64,000 nucleotides of DNA, from positions 16,926,001 to 16,990,000 of the forward strand of contig CAVNZM010000001.1 in the NCBI GenBank assembly GCA_963693365.1. The letters are read 5' to 3'. The stretch's first letter is position 1. Every line of letters starts with the position of its first letter. The DNA is from Amoebidium appalachense (Eukaryota; Ichthyosporea). A program made the position numbers and the translations under genes. This document shows positions 33,921-55,623 of this stretch, piece by piece. The notes beneath the pieces were generated by a model. The model worked only from the letters and a program-made list of their open reading frames with translations, searched no databases and was not told where the DNA came from.

Positions 33921-36744
33921 TTCAAACACTACAAAAATTTACAGGAAACGGCAGTAACTGTTTCAAATACTATCAACCTAATAGACGGTAGTTGGAAAAA
34001 CAAACAACTTGTACCAAGAAAAAAAGGCATATGAAATAAGGAAATTGTTTTTGTAGTCCTGCAGGACACACTCATAAGTGACGTACTGTAGGCGTGCGCG
34101 CGTCCCTGCCCGGGTCATTGCACATTGCAACGGCGTCCCGGCGGCGCCCGCGGCCCACAATAGTGAAATAAAGCAATTGGTAAGTACGTCACCATGCCGC
34201 ATGATGCCATATATTGTACGGCCAGCCGAACAAGACGAGCCCTTTTATATATACAAATTTTTAAGTTTCGTCTAGACTGACAAGTACATGGCTATCTTCA
34301 GTTATTATTTTCTACATCTTTTATATTAGACAATGCAGGCATACATCATCATTGACAACGAGAATCGCAATATTGATCTGTGAAAAAGACCAAAAAAACG
34401 TTGACAACATTTACACGGCCTCCTTGACACTCTGGACCGCACAAGATCAGCCTGGCAGAAATTTCACGATACGCTGTCATTCCAAAGTCTGGAGGGCTAT
34501 CAGGCAAGGAGGTGCGTGGACTGTGTGCTTTGCCTTGACATGATTGGCCGGTCAAGGGTGCAAAAATAGAATGTGATCCTCGAGGATGTCTTTGCCACAA
34601 AACAGCATCGAGGTCTCGAGATAAGGAGATCGATATCGAGGTGCTGGGGTCAACTGCCGCGGCCCGCAGTCCGCACCAGACAGCTAGATTCAAAAGAAAT
34701 TTTTTGATTGTAGGCCTACATACCTTTGCATCGGAGTTGACCCCTCTGCGCCGAGTCTGCGGATTCAGTGCGGACGATACGGAGCGTGGCTGAATATATC
34801 ACGTTTACCGATCGGAAATGATGAGTCCGCATGGTGATTGGACCAAGAGATTGATTTGAACTTTATAATGATTTTTTCGAGGGAAGAAGCTTCGGCTGAC
34901 CAATCAAAACGATACCACAACGTATTATTTAGATTCGTGCCTGCAAACTACCGGTAAAGAATTCGGTATCTAAATTTTCGAATTCGTCGGAAATTTTCTG
35001 CAGATGGGGGTTACCCGAACCTCAACAGTGTTTGCAGCGGGCAGCGAAAAATTAACAGTCAGAACAAGACCTTCTGAGGGAGTTTAGATGAAGATAAACT
35101 AAAGCCAACAGCTTTTTTGAGCTGCCTATGTATTTTTGTATATTTTCCCGTTAATCTGTAATGATTCATCAAGCGGGCAAACGGAGCTCCTGTTTTAAAA
35201 CCCGGTTGTTTTGAAGGGGTTGAACATTCAAGAGTCACTTCAAATTGATTCCAAGCAACATAGAAATCGTGCCTCCGGCACGCACGGCCCGCCGAGACGT
35301 GAACCGCCCTCAAGTTGAATTGAAGCCTTGGCCAAAATCAGCTGATACCGTATGCGTGACCCCATTTTATTTGTCCATATCACCGCGCGCGCATGATCAC
35401 TCACTGAATCACTCCTTTGTTTGGCTTTCAAATTCAGTAAAGGGAGAAGCTTTACCGAATGGTAAACTTTTTATTTTTAATACATGACGTGTTTGTGCCA
35501 CGGTCGAAGTCCCCTTATACAGTCCTGTGCTCAACTCAAGTTGATTCAACACAGTGATGATGGAATCTGATCCTCCCATCTTCAACTTCGTCACCACGTG
35601 CACTAGTGACTGGGAATGAAGTATGTAATAGCCTCACTATCATAATGCTTTTTTTTTCTTAAGTCCGTAAATTAAACACTAAGCACTCAGTGATGTAATT
35701 ACATTATGATATGATGTGCTACCGATTTAAGAAAACTTTGCTGGCCAGTGACTCAGGACGCCACATGTCACATGTGTACACAGTCTGACAGTACACTGCG
35801 GTCACTGTCAGGCTCATGATCAGTGACGTCAGTGTACGTGATAAACCTATTGATTGAATGGCCATAGCTGTGCGTGACCCCTCGCCGACCCCCCGACCCG
35901 TGGCCACGGCAGATCATGCTGGGGCCTGGGTCAGGGGCATGCGGCATTAACGACCATGTCGGCATTTCTCAATCGTGATGGAATATTTTTGCCATGTCCG
36001 GACTTTCCTAAAACGCCCGCATCAACGGAGAAGTGAGCATTAGCGAAGCTTAGCAGTTCTCATTCCACAGCCCCAGCCGGGATTTGTGAGTGAGTGATGA
36101 CTGAGTGAGTGATGAGTGAGTGAGTGAGTGAGTCCAGACAAAAACCTGGCCCGACCATTAATGATCGTGTGATGGCTCAGCCCTGAGTAAGTCGCCGATC
36201 ACGTGCTGAGCCTTTGGTTCGCGGGTGGTCAGATTTGGCGGGAGCCGCAAACTTTGATGACACCGCGGTAATTCCATTGGTGAATGTAGTGGTTCCTCTG
36301 ATTGTGATTGGCTTTCAGACTTACAGCGCACTTTGGTTTGCGGAAAGTCAGGCGTTTTGCGCTCACCAATCAGCAATCGCCGTAAACATGCTAACCAATC
36401 GTGCAATTCCCCAACGTGCACCGAATCGATCGCCATAAATACTTCCTCGACCGTGTGTACATGTTCTATCCAACTCGACATTTAAAAATAAATAGTATAT
36501 AAATATAATAAACATATTTTGCATTACCGAACAAATGGGCAGCCCCCCAAAACAATTCATTTATTCTCAATTTCGCGACATCATCAATGACATCATGCAA
36601 TAATGAATACGTCATAACTACGTCATAATTGAGAAAGGCCGACATAGACCTTAAGGGCTATTAGACTCGGCCGGACTGGGCAAACCAGCGAGCAGCTGCA
36701 GCATAAACTGACTCAGTGCCCGAAGGAGTCCCGTGTTCGAAACC
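33921..36744. other. Gene-poor spacer without simple-repeat load
   Basis: No exon or known RNA gene is recognised. It contains (GAGT)n around 36090-36132 and repeated ATACGTCAT/TACGTCAT motifs near 36605-36630. Composition is close to balanced. Confidence 0.5.
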
Positions 36745-36938
36745 ATTTTTTCTTTTGACTGGATTTATTCGACGGAAAGATATGCAAGTATGCACGGCAA
36801 GTATACTGAGAAGACAATAAAAACTTCACGAGTTATCCAGTAACAAGTGCATACTGAGATACCTGAACACTGTGAGAAGACAATAAAAACTTCACGAGTT
36901 ATCCAGTAACAAGTGCTTACTGAGATACCTGAACACTA
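36745..36938 (-). mobile_element. LINE 3' stub with internal 66-bp tandem duplication
   Basis: Same 3' end as the LINE at 3.7 kb (AATAAA, A-rich tail). The block starting GAGAAGACAATAAAAACTTC occurs at 36808 and again at 36874. In the fuller copy at 3.7 kb it occurs once, so the duplication is private to this copy. A B-box-like GTTCGAAACC at 36735-36744 abuts the tail. Confidence 0.85.
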
Positions 36939-37269
36939 AACCATGTATATATACAAGGTATGATATAGACGACATATCACAATTGCAAATCACTTGAGTC
37001 GCTTTGACTGAGTCACTGGTGACCGCATGGTGGCACCATCTCCCAGATTCCAAGCATTCCAGAATCATGCAATGCGCACGTGACTTAATCACCACTCATG
37101 GTTTGTGAGATCACGATTGTCGAGTGCCACATCATGAGTCATAATGTGGTCAGCCATCACGGCGTTATTTCAACTTATTATAATTACATACCTACATTCT
37201 GATTACCACTGGCCCAGAAGTCTCCTCTCTAGAGCCAGTGGACCAACAAGGCACTGGACATCAAGGGAG

Positions 37270-37287
37270 TCACACACACACACACGT

Positions 37288-37322
<35 letters not shown>

Positions 37323-37433
37323 CTCTCTCTCTCTCTCTCCCCCTCTCTCTCTCTCTCTAGATCACACACACACACACACATACTCTTTCTCTCTCTCCCT
37401 CTCTCTCTCTCCCTCTCTCTCTATCTAGATCTC

Positions 37434-37473
<40 letters not shown>

Positions 37474-37586
37474 TCTCCCTCTCTCTCTCTCTCCCTCTCT
37501 CCCCCCTGCCCCCCCCCCCCCCCCCTCTCTCACTGACTCGCACAAACACACACGCACACACACACACACTCTCTCTCTCTCTCTCT

Positions 37587-37625
<39 letters not shown>

Positions 37626-37709
37626 TTCTCTTTCTCTCTCTCTCTCTCTCCCTCTCCACTCTCCACTCTCCCGGAGTCTCCACCCCCCCCCCCTCCCCCC
37701 TCTCCCTAG

Positions 37710-37772
<63 letters not shown>

Positions 37773-37804
37773 CTCCCCCCTTCCCCTCTCCTTTCTCTCT
37801 CTCT

Positions 37805-37855
<51 letters not shown>

Positions 37856-38093
37856 CCCCCCCCCCCTCCCCCCCCCCCCCCCCCCGCCCAGCGCCTCTCT
37901 ATTTATCTCTCTCCTCTCCATCCCATGCCATGATCTATCTCTATCTATCTCTCGCGCCTTGCTCTCTCTCTCTCTCGGCTTTCTCTCTCTCTCCTCGAGG
38001 CTCCATGGATCTCTCCCTCTCTTTAGGGCTCTGCCTTCCCCCAGCTCCCGTCACTCACACCGTCACACTCTCTCTCCGAGGCTAAGGCTTCTT

Positions 38094-38161
<68 letters not shown>

Positions 38162-38310
38162 CTCCCCCCTTCCCCTCTCCTTTCTCTCTCTCTCTCCCTC
38201 CCCCCCCCCCCCCCCCCCCCCCCCGCGCCTCTCTATTTATCTCTCTCCTCTCCATCCCATGCCATGATCTATCTCTGTCTATCTCTCGCGCCTTGCTCTC
38301 TCTCTCTCTC

Positions 38311-38390
<80 letters not shown>

Positions 38391-38640
38391 TCCCCCCCCC
38401 CCCTCTCTCTCTCTCTCTCTCCATGGATCTCTCCCTCTCTTTAGAGCTCTGCCCTCCCCCAGTTCCCGTCACTCACACCGTCACACACTCTCTCCGAGGG
38501 TAAGGCTTATCTCTCTCTCTCTCTCTCTCCTCTCTCTCTTCTTCCCTCCCCCTTCTCTCTCTCTCTCTCTCTCTCCCCCCCCCCTTCTTCTCTCTCTCTC
38601 TCTCTCGGCTCTCCCCCCGAGTCTCTCTCTCTCTGTAGTT
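37270..38640 (+). repeat. CT-rich satellite-like block with larger-scale duplication
   Basis: (CT)n and (CCCTCT)n tracts with embedded unique words. The word GCGCCTCTCTATTTATCTCT occurs at 37891 and 38225, and CCATGGATCTCTCCCTCTCT at 38003 and 38421, each followed by a shared stretch. This indicates a unit of about 330-420 bp duplicated at least once. Confidence 0.88.
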
Positions 38641-38807
38641 CTAGAAGTCTCTCTCACACACACTCTATCAGTCCGACTCTCGATTAGATCTCTCTCAATA
38701 CGAGGAGTTTTTTAAAAGAGATCCAGAAAGCCGCCTGCAGCTGAAGAGTATGTGTGAAGTGTGTGTGCGTGTGTGTGTATGGTGGTGGTGGTGGTGGTGG
38801 TGTGTGT

Positions 38808-38838
<31 letters not shown>

Positions 38839-39322
38839 GGAGGGGGAGGGGGGGGAGGGGGAAGGGTGTGTGCTTGGACGGCCCCTAGGGGCGGGTTGAC
38901 CTGGAACCGAGGTGCCAAGTCTCCGTTTAAGGAGCTGGGCCCTCTTGCAGTCTTGGCCTTTCCGAGAAGCATTTGTTCGATTTCATAGACCCAGTATGCA
39001 TATTTTGACCCACACTATAGCGGTATTATTTGATTGTTGTCACGTAGGCGAGGCCCACTGAAACTGGAACACTACAGACGGCGTCCACGAATAAGAAACT
39101 ACCGCCCGGGAAGTTTCTTAATTCAATTATACCCAAAATATTCGGTAACTGAGGTTTCTTATTTTCTTTGGGGGGGGGGGAGGGGGGGGGGAGGGGGGGT
39201 ACATGTTCTTGTTTCGTGCCACACTTAAGGCCAAAAAAACACCAGTTTATACATATTTGTGAGTAAGGGCGCAGCCCTCCCAAACACCGGGTACATACAG
39301 CCCTCCCAAACACTACATCTCA

Positions 39323-39355
<33 letters not shown>

Positions 39356-39576
39356 CCCCCCCCCCCTCTCCCCGGTCTGCCCCTGCCCAGCTCTAGCGTA
39401 TAAAAAGCACGTGTGCGCGTGCGCACGTTAACACTTTATATCCATGCACCATTTCCGTACAACTAAGGCTCCCACGCGCATACACATGCGCGCGTGCGCG
39501 CGCACACACACACACCTGCACACACACACACGCATGCACACACACACCAACACACCCGCACACGCACGTACGCACT

Positions 39577-39642
<66 letters not shown>

Positions 39643-39783
39643 TGCAAAACATATTTAAAAACGAACCAAAACAATGAAAAGGTGCAGGAAAAAAACACAA
39701 TATAGGAAAAAGCACAAACAAACATGCCCTCCCCTCACCCCCTTTCCACCCACCCACCCACCCACCCGGCCAACAACAACAAC

Positions 39784-39865
<82 letters not shown>

Positions 39866-40270
39866 AAAAAAAAAAAAAAAAGAAGAAAGAAAGAAGGAAA
39901 GAAGGAAAGAAGGAAAGAACAGAAAAAAAAAACTGAAAGCCAGTGAACCGTACAACCGCAACATGAACTTGGCTCGTCCACAAATATTTCTTCCTGCCCC
40001 AGAATATTAGACGAATCCAGGTACTCTCAACCTTCCTTCTCTATGACACACCACACCCCCTGCCGCCCTACAGCCAAGTTTTCCCCGTTTGCTTCATAAT
40101 CTCCTTCTGACGGACACTGATGCAGACGCTCACCAGATACATAATCCACTACAAAACTAAACCTTGCTTCTTAGCCTCCTCCACCACCACACCCTTAAGC
40201 CACCCGACAAGGGGGAAGCGGCGCAATATTTCACGGCCAATCATCCCTCTACCTAAACGAGGGCACTCGC
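38641..40270. other. Spacer with simple repeats
   Basis: No exon is recognised. It contains (GGT)n/(GT)n/poly-G at 38760-38870, poly-C at 39326-39367, a TATAAAAAGCACGTG word near 39399-39413 on the plus strand, (CA)n at 39580-39640, and a C68A26-type junction at 39787-39881 followed by (AAGG)n. Confidence 0.5.
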
Positions 40271-40627
40271 TCACCACAGACGGTAACCCTCAGGCACAGC
40301 CCAGAGGTTTACTTCCTCCTCCTCCTCACTATCACCACCATCCTCTGGCTCAACTTCAGCATCTAAATCTAGCACATCCTCCTCTGGCGCTCTATGCTCT
40401 TCACTATCCTCTTGGGACACTCCCCCTGCCTCTTCCCCCTCCTCACCAACCCCTACCTCCCCAAGTTGCACACGAGCACCAGCCACCCCAATATCTCTAC
40501 CCACCTGGCCGCATCCTTTTCGTTGGTGAGAGTCACTGTTGCGTTTCGTCCACCAACAGACAGTTTTAGTGACCTGGAATTTGTTGGGGAAGCTAAAAAG
40601 CGAGGCATACTTTTTCATTCGACCCAT
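40271..40627 (-). CDS. Possible small acidic protein ORF (doubtful)
   Basis: An ORF of 118 residues on the minus strand, starting MGRMKKYASLFSFPNKFQ and ending in a Glu/Asp-rich stretch (EDGGDSEEEEEVNLWAVPEG). The opposite strand is open over much of the same stretch, so this may simply be low-complexity coding potential. It lies about 800 bases downstream of the USF-like gene on the same strand and could be an additional exon or chance. No family is recognised. Confidence 0.25.
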   Translation of the reverse strand: MGRMKKYASLFSFPNKFQVTKTVCWWTKRNSDSHQRKGCGQVGRDIGVAGARVQLGEVGVGEEGEEAGGVSQEDSEEHRAPEEDVLDLDAEVEPEDGGDSEEEEEVNLWAVPEGYRLW

Positions 40628-41462
40628 GTTTGCAAATGCTGTGTGGTGACTTGCCTACCAGTTTGCTCCTATGGTGGCTAGAATACTTGTATCAAAATAG
40701 ACGAGAAAAAAGCCTTCTGTATGAATACCCAGCCCTTCCCCACCCCAGATTATTTGACTGTGCGCGCTACGTTTGAAACTTTTGTTGCCAAACTGACCCC
40801 GTCTTTCCCGCCTTCGTTGCTTTATATGTTAGCTGGCCACCGTGTCCAGCCCGCCAAAAGTTGGCGCTTCCCACCAAAAGTCTTCAGGAAAAGGACCAAC
40901 TGAGCGCAAAAGCCCATTTCTCTTATTTACATGTTAAAGCCGAAAATGAATATTGGGCCCTGAAATGTTAAAAACCCTCTATGCCCCGCATGAACACCAC
41001 CTCAAAAAAACCCCTGCCACTTACTAATAAAATAAGAAATCTAAATTGGGGAACAGGTAAAGCTACTTTTCTTATTCGCGGACGCCGTCTGTAACTGGCT
41101 GTAAAGTGACCATGCACTCGTTGATAACAGGTCCTTTTGCTCCCCCCCCCCCCCCCCCCCCCCCTCCTCCAACCACTACCTCAAGCAGGCCTCCCCCCCC
41201 TCCCCCTCCCCCCCTCCGCCACCTGGCCCCCCAAACACACACGCACACAAGCAGACTTCCTTCCTCAGCACCTATCCACCGAGGAAACATGCCTCAAATA
41301 ACTTAGAGAACTGCCTGCACATATGCATCACTGCACCAACGGTACCTTGCAATTGCCCAGCAAGTTGACCAGGCAAAGTTCACCTTAAAGCAAAACAAAA
41401 CGATGACCGACTATCATAGCCCCATTTGTCGCGCGTCCACTGTTCGGTGCCCCACGCCATCT

Positions 41463-49731
<8,269 letters not shown>

Positions 49732-51270
49732 TTAGCCGAGAAGGATTCTAACCGCAAGCTTCCGAGCCAACTCTACCCTCTTTTCGACCATATGGGAAAA
49801 CATAACACCTGGTACAGGATTAACCGGAACACCAAGATATTTGTATTCTGGAACTATAGGTACAGGTTTAGATAATAATGTAATTGTGTGTAAATTGTTA
49901 GCTATATCAGGTACAAGAACACCACATTTGTCTATGTTAAGGATCATAAGGTTTGCCTTGCACCACTCTGATACTACATCGAACAATCTTTGCAGGCGTA
50001 GTAGGGGTACGGGCAAGGAGGGACAGGTCATCTCAGCATAGAGAAGTGCAGGCGGAAAGTTATTAATAGGGTCATCAATTTCGGCATAAATCTTGACAGC
50101 CAAATCATCTATAAATAAGTTAAACAAAAAGGGGCTAAGCAATGAACCCTGCAAGAGACCTCTAGTACGAGCAAAAACATATGAAAGATGCCCATTAACC
50201 ACAGTTCTACCATAGGTTTGAGACAAGAGTGCTTCTAACAGAACACCAATGCAGTGTGGTACACCCCGTGCAGCAAGCTTTTCCAATAGTAGGAGACCAG
50301 GGGAAACAGAATCGTAAGCAGTTTTCCAATCAATAAAGCCAACATATCGTGCACCAACTTGCATAGAATCGTGCAGTGCCATTATTTGAACTTATTAACA
50401 TGAATTGTTCTTACGAAAAGCGGATTGGCATGGGTATGTGTGAAGAATAAATTGAAACCTAGGGTGATGTGCAAATAACCTAAGTAAGCAAGCTTCAAAG
50501 AATCTAAGAACAACCTGGTTAGTGTGATGGGGCGAAAAGATGATATGGGGCCCTCAAAGACGTCCTTCTTAACTATGGGGATCACTAAGGTATCTAACCA
50601 AGATGACGGGACATGTCCACATTTAACACACCAACAAAAGAGAGAGCTTAACATAATAGTAAGATTAGGTTTAATAGCACGATCACTTTCCTTTTGTGGG
50701 TAGGAGGGAACAAGGATTTTAAGAAACTTAGCAGGAAGTCCATCCCATCAGGTCCACAAGACTTACTACAATCACAGACCATATGGTTTCGGGACTGAAA
50801 AAGGGGAGGATCGATTCTATGGGGATAGATGGGTCTACAGGCCACACAATAGGTTTCTGAGCGGGGGTCCTATCTTTGAACAGTTCCGAGAAATACTTAT
50901 CAGAGTCTATGAGGGGGTCTCCAGTGGTATCACCAATAATACTCGAGCAGGGGGGCCAAATTTGTAGCAAGCCGGCGCGCAAGCTTTCCTTTTGAGACAG
51001 GCCTGGGCTAATAACTTTTGAATGAAGCATTTTAACCAATCATCGTGTGCTATAAGCCCATGACGGTTTCATCCCAGCTACTACGTTGGTCGGCAAAGAA
51101 TAGATCTACAGTATCCTTTCCTCGATAATGTCATGCATATTCTATTCCTTTTTTGCGCAAAAATAGGAAACGCTAATGAGTGGAGAAGAACTCCGTCTCT
51201 TTCCTCCTCTCTCCATTTTCTTTCTTTTTTTTTTTTGTGTAGCCCACGTAAAGCCTCGGGTTCTTGCAAT
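49732..51270 (-). mobile_element. Second LINE reverse transcriptase, multiply frameshifted
   Basis: Minus-strand segments in three frames make up a LINE RT. An N-terminal part ends in YFSELFKDR and PFFSPETIW, followed by CGPDGMDF, then SWLDTLVIPIVKKD and FRPITLTRL. Motif A is VGFIDWKTAYDSV and motif B RGLLQGSLLSPFLFNLFIDD. The catalytic YADD box is destroyed: near 50026-50040 it reads YAEMTC because two extra bases shift the frame, and the frame is regained further on (LQRLFDVVSEWC). It is related to the 3.7-kb copy (same RGLLQGSLLSP signature) but clearly diverged. It ends about 225 bases before the UNC50 start codon. Confidence 0.88.
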
Positions 51271-51494
51271 GTTTGCGAGCTGAAATCATAACAAGTATAC
51301 TCATACGCACCAGCTGAGACTGTTCTAACCTGCTTGCGAGATACTAACTAAAACGAAACAGGCTGTTTAGATTGTGGCAAATTGGGGTTGTGCCGGGCCA
51401 CAATTGTAACCCCCTCCTCACTTACGATCGACCACGCATCACATCTCTGTTTCTTCTCACCGAGTTCAGATCCTATCCACACATCCTCTTGAGA
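51271..51494 (+). promoter_or_regulatory. Presumed promoter and 5' UTR of UNC50
   Basis: A short gap between the dead LINE and the UNC50 ATG. It includes an 8-bp inverted repeat ATTGTGGC/GCCACAAT around 51371-51407. No TATA box is seen. Confidence 0.35.
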
Positions 51495-52116
51495 ATGCTA
51501 CCCGGAAGTCAATCGCAAGGGCGGACTAGAACGCCAAGCAGACGGTACAAGTTCTTTAGACGGCTGCTCAATTTCAGGCAGCTGGACTTCGAAGTAGCCC
51601 TCTACCAGATGCGAGATCTATGCATTGGTATGCAACCAAAACCCAACCTCCACGCTCCTACTCGCCTGCCTCCCTCCCCCCCCCTCCCCCCCCCCCTCCC
51701 CCCCCCCCCCCTCCCCTCCCCCCCCCCCCCCCCCCCCTCCCCCCCAAGGAAAAAAAAGAAAAAAAAAAAACACCCCACCCCACTTTCGGATGTTTGACTC
51801 TGCTTTGATGCACATGTCTTTGTGTATGCTTTGCAGACTTTGCATGGTGTTGCCGTTCATGAAATGTGCAGTTTATATTCTGTAATGATTTCTACATCCC
51901 TCCTCCCCCCTCCCCCCTCCCTCTTCCTCTCTCTCTCTCTCCCCGCCTCCTCCCCCTCTTCCTTCCTCAGCTCTTTCCCCTTTTCTGTTCACTGTGCCCT
52001 GGCTGCCACCCTTACCCACGGATCCCTCATATGCAACCCCCTCTCCCCTCCCCCCCCCCCCCCCTCCCACCCTTCGGGCCCCCCAGCCTTCACCCCACCA
52101 TGGGCCCTTTTCGTTG

Positions 52117-52206
<90 letters not shown>

Positions 52207-52240
52207 ACGCACACACGCGCGCGCGCACACACACACACAC

Positions 52241-52279
<39 letters not shown>

Positions 52280-54812
52280 CACCAGCAGCAGCTCGCGCAC
52301 ACACACACTCTCTCTGGCGCAGACACCTCCCCCCTTACCCCTCCCCCTCCCCCCACCCCACCGCACCTATCCACCCACCCACCACCGACCTTCAGCTCCA
52401 CACCCTCCAAAACGTTTCTCGTCGTTTCCTCCTCGATATTCCTCTGTTTTTCGAACGCATGTGCTCTGACCAATATGTTAATGCACCCCGTTCTCCGCAG
52501 CGCCACATAAAGTCTACCGCAACTTCCAATACCACAAACAGACCAAGAATCAATGGGCTAGAGACGACCCTGCTTTTCTCGTTCTTTTGGCAGGTACGGT
52601 GTGGGGGAAAGTTTGGGTTACAGTGTGTATCACCTAAATATTCCCTTCCCTTCTGCTCCAAGCCGAACCGTTTTTATATGTCAATTTGCCACTAGAACTT
52701 CAGCAATCGTTGTATGGTGAACATGGAATGTGGGTTGCATCTGGAGAAAATGAGGTATCTGACCACCAGTGGTATATTCAGTTGTGCACTTGCAAGTCGG
52801 CATGGGGACGAGTGCACAGGGAGGATAGCACACTGGAGTGAACTGTCCATCAATCTACGTGTGGGAGATGTGTGTGTGTGTGTTCTTTTTTTTTTTTTTT
52901 TTTTTTGGGGGGGGGGGGGGGAGGGGGGGGGAGGGGGGGGGAGAGGGGTTGCATGAGCCTAAATACGGACACAGCGCACAGGCGCGCACACACACATAGG
53001 CGACAACAAACACATTCTTGCAGTCACCAATGTACGGCCGTTCTTAGGGCATCCCGCCAGACACCAATATCCACTACTCACCCTTCTTCGCTTCCACCAT
53101 GCTTCTCACATTTAGCTTCCACGTGGCCTGCTTACTATGCACTCACCCCATCGCCAACCTCCTAACCTCGCTCACTTTGGGCTTTTTATCTTGTACAGCA
53201 TTTTTTAACCCCCTCTCCCCCTCCCCCCCTCCCCCCCCCCCCCCCCCCCCCCCCCCCCTCAGTTTCAGTTTTGGATTTCCCTTGTGCAATCACCATAGAT
53301 GCCAATTTCTAACATCCAATCTGGCACGCAAAGTGCATCACATCGGAACACGCCCAAAGCAAGGAAAACATAGCTTTGACCCCTACAAACCATGCACCAG
53401 ACCCTCATTTTATTTTTCACTATTCCCCCCCCTCCCCCAACCCTTCCCTCTTCCCCCCTCTCTCCCCCAACCACATCCACCACCACCATTACCACCACGG
53501 GGTCGAAACTCAGATATTGTGAATGACTTGGCTCCGTGAGGATGGGCTCTACTTATGATGCATTCTTTTTGTGTGTGCTTGGCAAGCTCTGCATTTTTTT
53601 GTCCATCCTGTGTTCCTCCTGTGACACATTCTATACCCCCCCCACCCGATTGTGTGATTTGCAATCTCTGTTGTGTTGTTCGTTGTTAACGTGTTTTTCG
53701 TACTCTGTGGCACATTACTCCCTCCCTCCCCTCTCCCCCCCCCCCCCCCCCCCCCCCCCCCGGGGGACGTGTTCCAAAACAAACCCCTATAGCTACACAT
53801 TACACATACAGCTACCAACATCACTCGTACGTCGGCCACACCCAACCACCACCTCATGTACCACACACCCCGCCTTTCCCCCCCCTAACTTAAGGAGCTA
53901 ATACCTTACCCCGCATCACAGCTAACGTGCCCTTACTAACCCAGTGTATCTTGCAGTGTCCCTGTGCATCACATCGTTTGCGTTTTCGATGTACTTTTGG
54001 TTTCCGTGGTGGAAGTTTATTGTCTTCACCCTCTACGTCATCTTTGTGGACTGTGTGGGTATTGGTGCCGTAATAGCAACAATAAACTGGGCGCTGGCAA
54101 ATAAATATCTCAGGTGAGTCACCTTGATTTCCTTCTGTCTTCGGATAGATTGTGTTTGACTAACAATGATGCTCCAGCTACCTCAGATACATACAATCAT
54201 GTTTATTTCTATTTGTAGGCAATATGTATGATGCCCTGTGTTTTTTCCTGGTGCATCTTAGTGCGTTGTACCGTGCCCCTCCCCCCCCCCCCCCCCAAAA
54301 AAAAAAAAAAAAAAAAAAATAGAAACAACCTCCTCTTCCCCGTCCTCCTCCCCCTTGCGTTCTCTTCTTGTCTTATGGGTAAAGGTGCGTGTAGGTTTGG
54401 GGGGGGGGGGGGGGGGTATCTATGGCACACCTTCAACCCCTCTATCACCCCCCACTACACCATACTAAAATGTTCAACCATCATTTTGCCCCGCCACAGG
54501 CAATCTCTGCCCCACACAGTGCCGGAGAATGTTGAGTGGGCATATGCGTTTGACGTGCACTGCAACTCGTTCTTCCCCCTGCTGCTGATCCTGCATGGGC
54601 TGCAGCTGATCCTCATGCCCCTGATCACCCTTGACAACATGGTGTCCGTGCTGGTGGCAAACACCCTTTATCTGCTTGCCGTGAGGTATGCTGGGGGTGA
54701 TGTTTGGGAACATGAAGTCGTTGTGTAGAATGGGCAGACATAGTTCTTCGTGGGTGGTGGTGGTGGTGTTTTTTCTTTTTTCTTTTTTTTTTTTTTTGTA
54801 AAGGGGTGGGGG

Positions 54813-54866
<54 letters not shown>

Positions 54867-55551
54867 GAGTTGAGGTTGTCGCATATCTGTTGTCGAAATT
54901 TGCGTCCCCTGGATATGGGCTGCTACTGTTGCGCTGCCGTGCATTGACATCCCCCCGAAACAGTATCTGAGTTGGGTTTCGTTAACGAGGGGAATAGGTC
55001 GAAACTCGGGTACTGTGGATGACGTGGGCCCCCCCTGAGGATGGGCTCTGCTTATTATGCATACTCTTTATGTATGGCTTGCATTCTGCATCGTGTTATC
55101 CGTTTGTTCTTGTGTACTTCGTACTTTTTGACGCATTCAAAACCCCCCCCCCCCCCTCCCCCCTCCCCCAATTTTTTTCTTTTTCGTTTTTTTTTTTTTT
55201 TTTTTTTTTGTGGGGGGGGGGGGGGGGGGGGGGGGGGGGATTGACCTATTCTGATGTGATACACGCTGTTGCCAAATTTGTACGGCACTGCCCGTCGTCT
55301 CTCCCCTCTCCTCCCCCCGCCCCACACACACACGCGCACACACGCATACACACACGCACCGCAGGCTCATGCACATATACACACATACACACGGGCAGAC
55401 ACGCACACAAGCCACTCTTGATGTATTGTTTGCACTCTGCATCGTGTGATCAGTTGTTCTTGTGTACTTCGTACTTTATGACGCATTCAAACCCCCCCTT
55501 CTCCCCCCTTTTTTCCCTGACAGTCATCACTCCCAGGCACCATATACACAT

Positions 55552-55623
<72 letters not shown>

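Noticed and set aside
36660-36744. Possible tRNA or SINE head (B-box-like GTTCGAAACC) next to a LINE 3' end
   Set aside because: No cloverleaf can be folded, and the adjacent LINE tail runs in the opposite direction, so it is not a tRNA-headed SINE with a LINE tail.
39399-39413. TATAAAAAGCACGTG, a TATA plus E-box word on the plus strand
   Set aside because: No plus-strand gene starts downstream, so it is probably chance in this repeat-rich spacer.
40120-40569. Plus-strand 149-codon ORF opposite the acidic minus-strand ORF
   Set aside because: Pro/His-rich sequence that is the antisense of the Glu-rich reading; neither start context nor similarity supports it.
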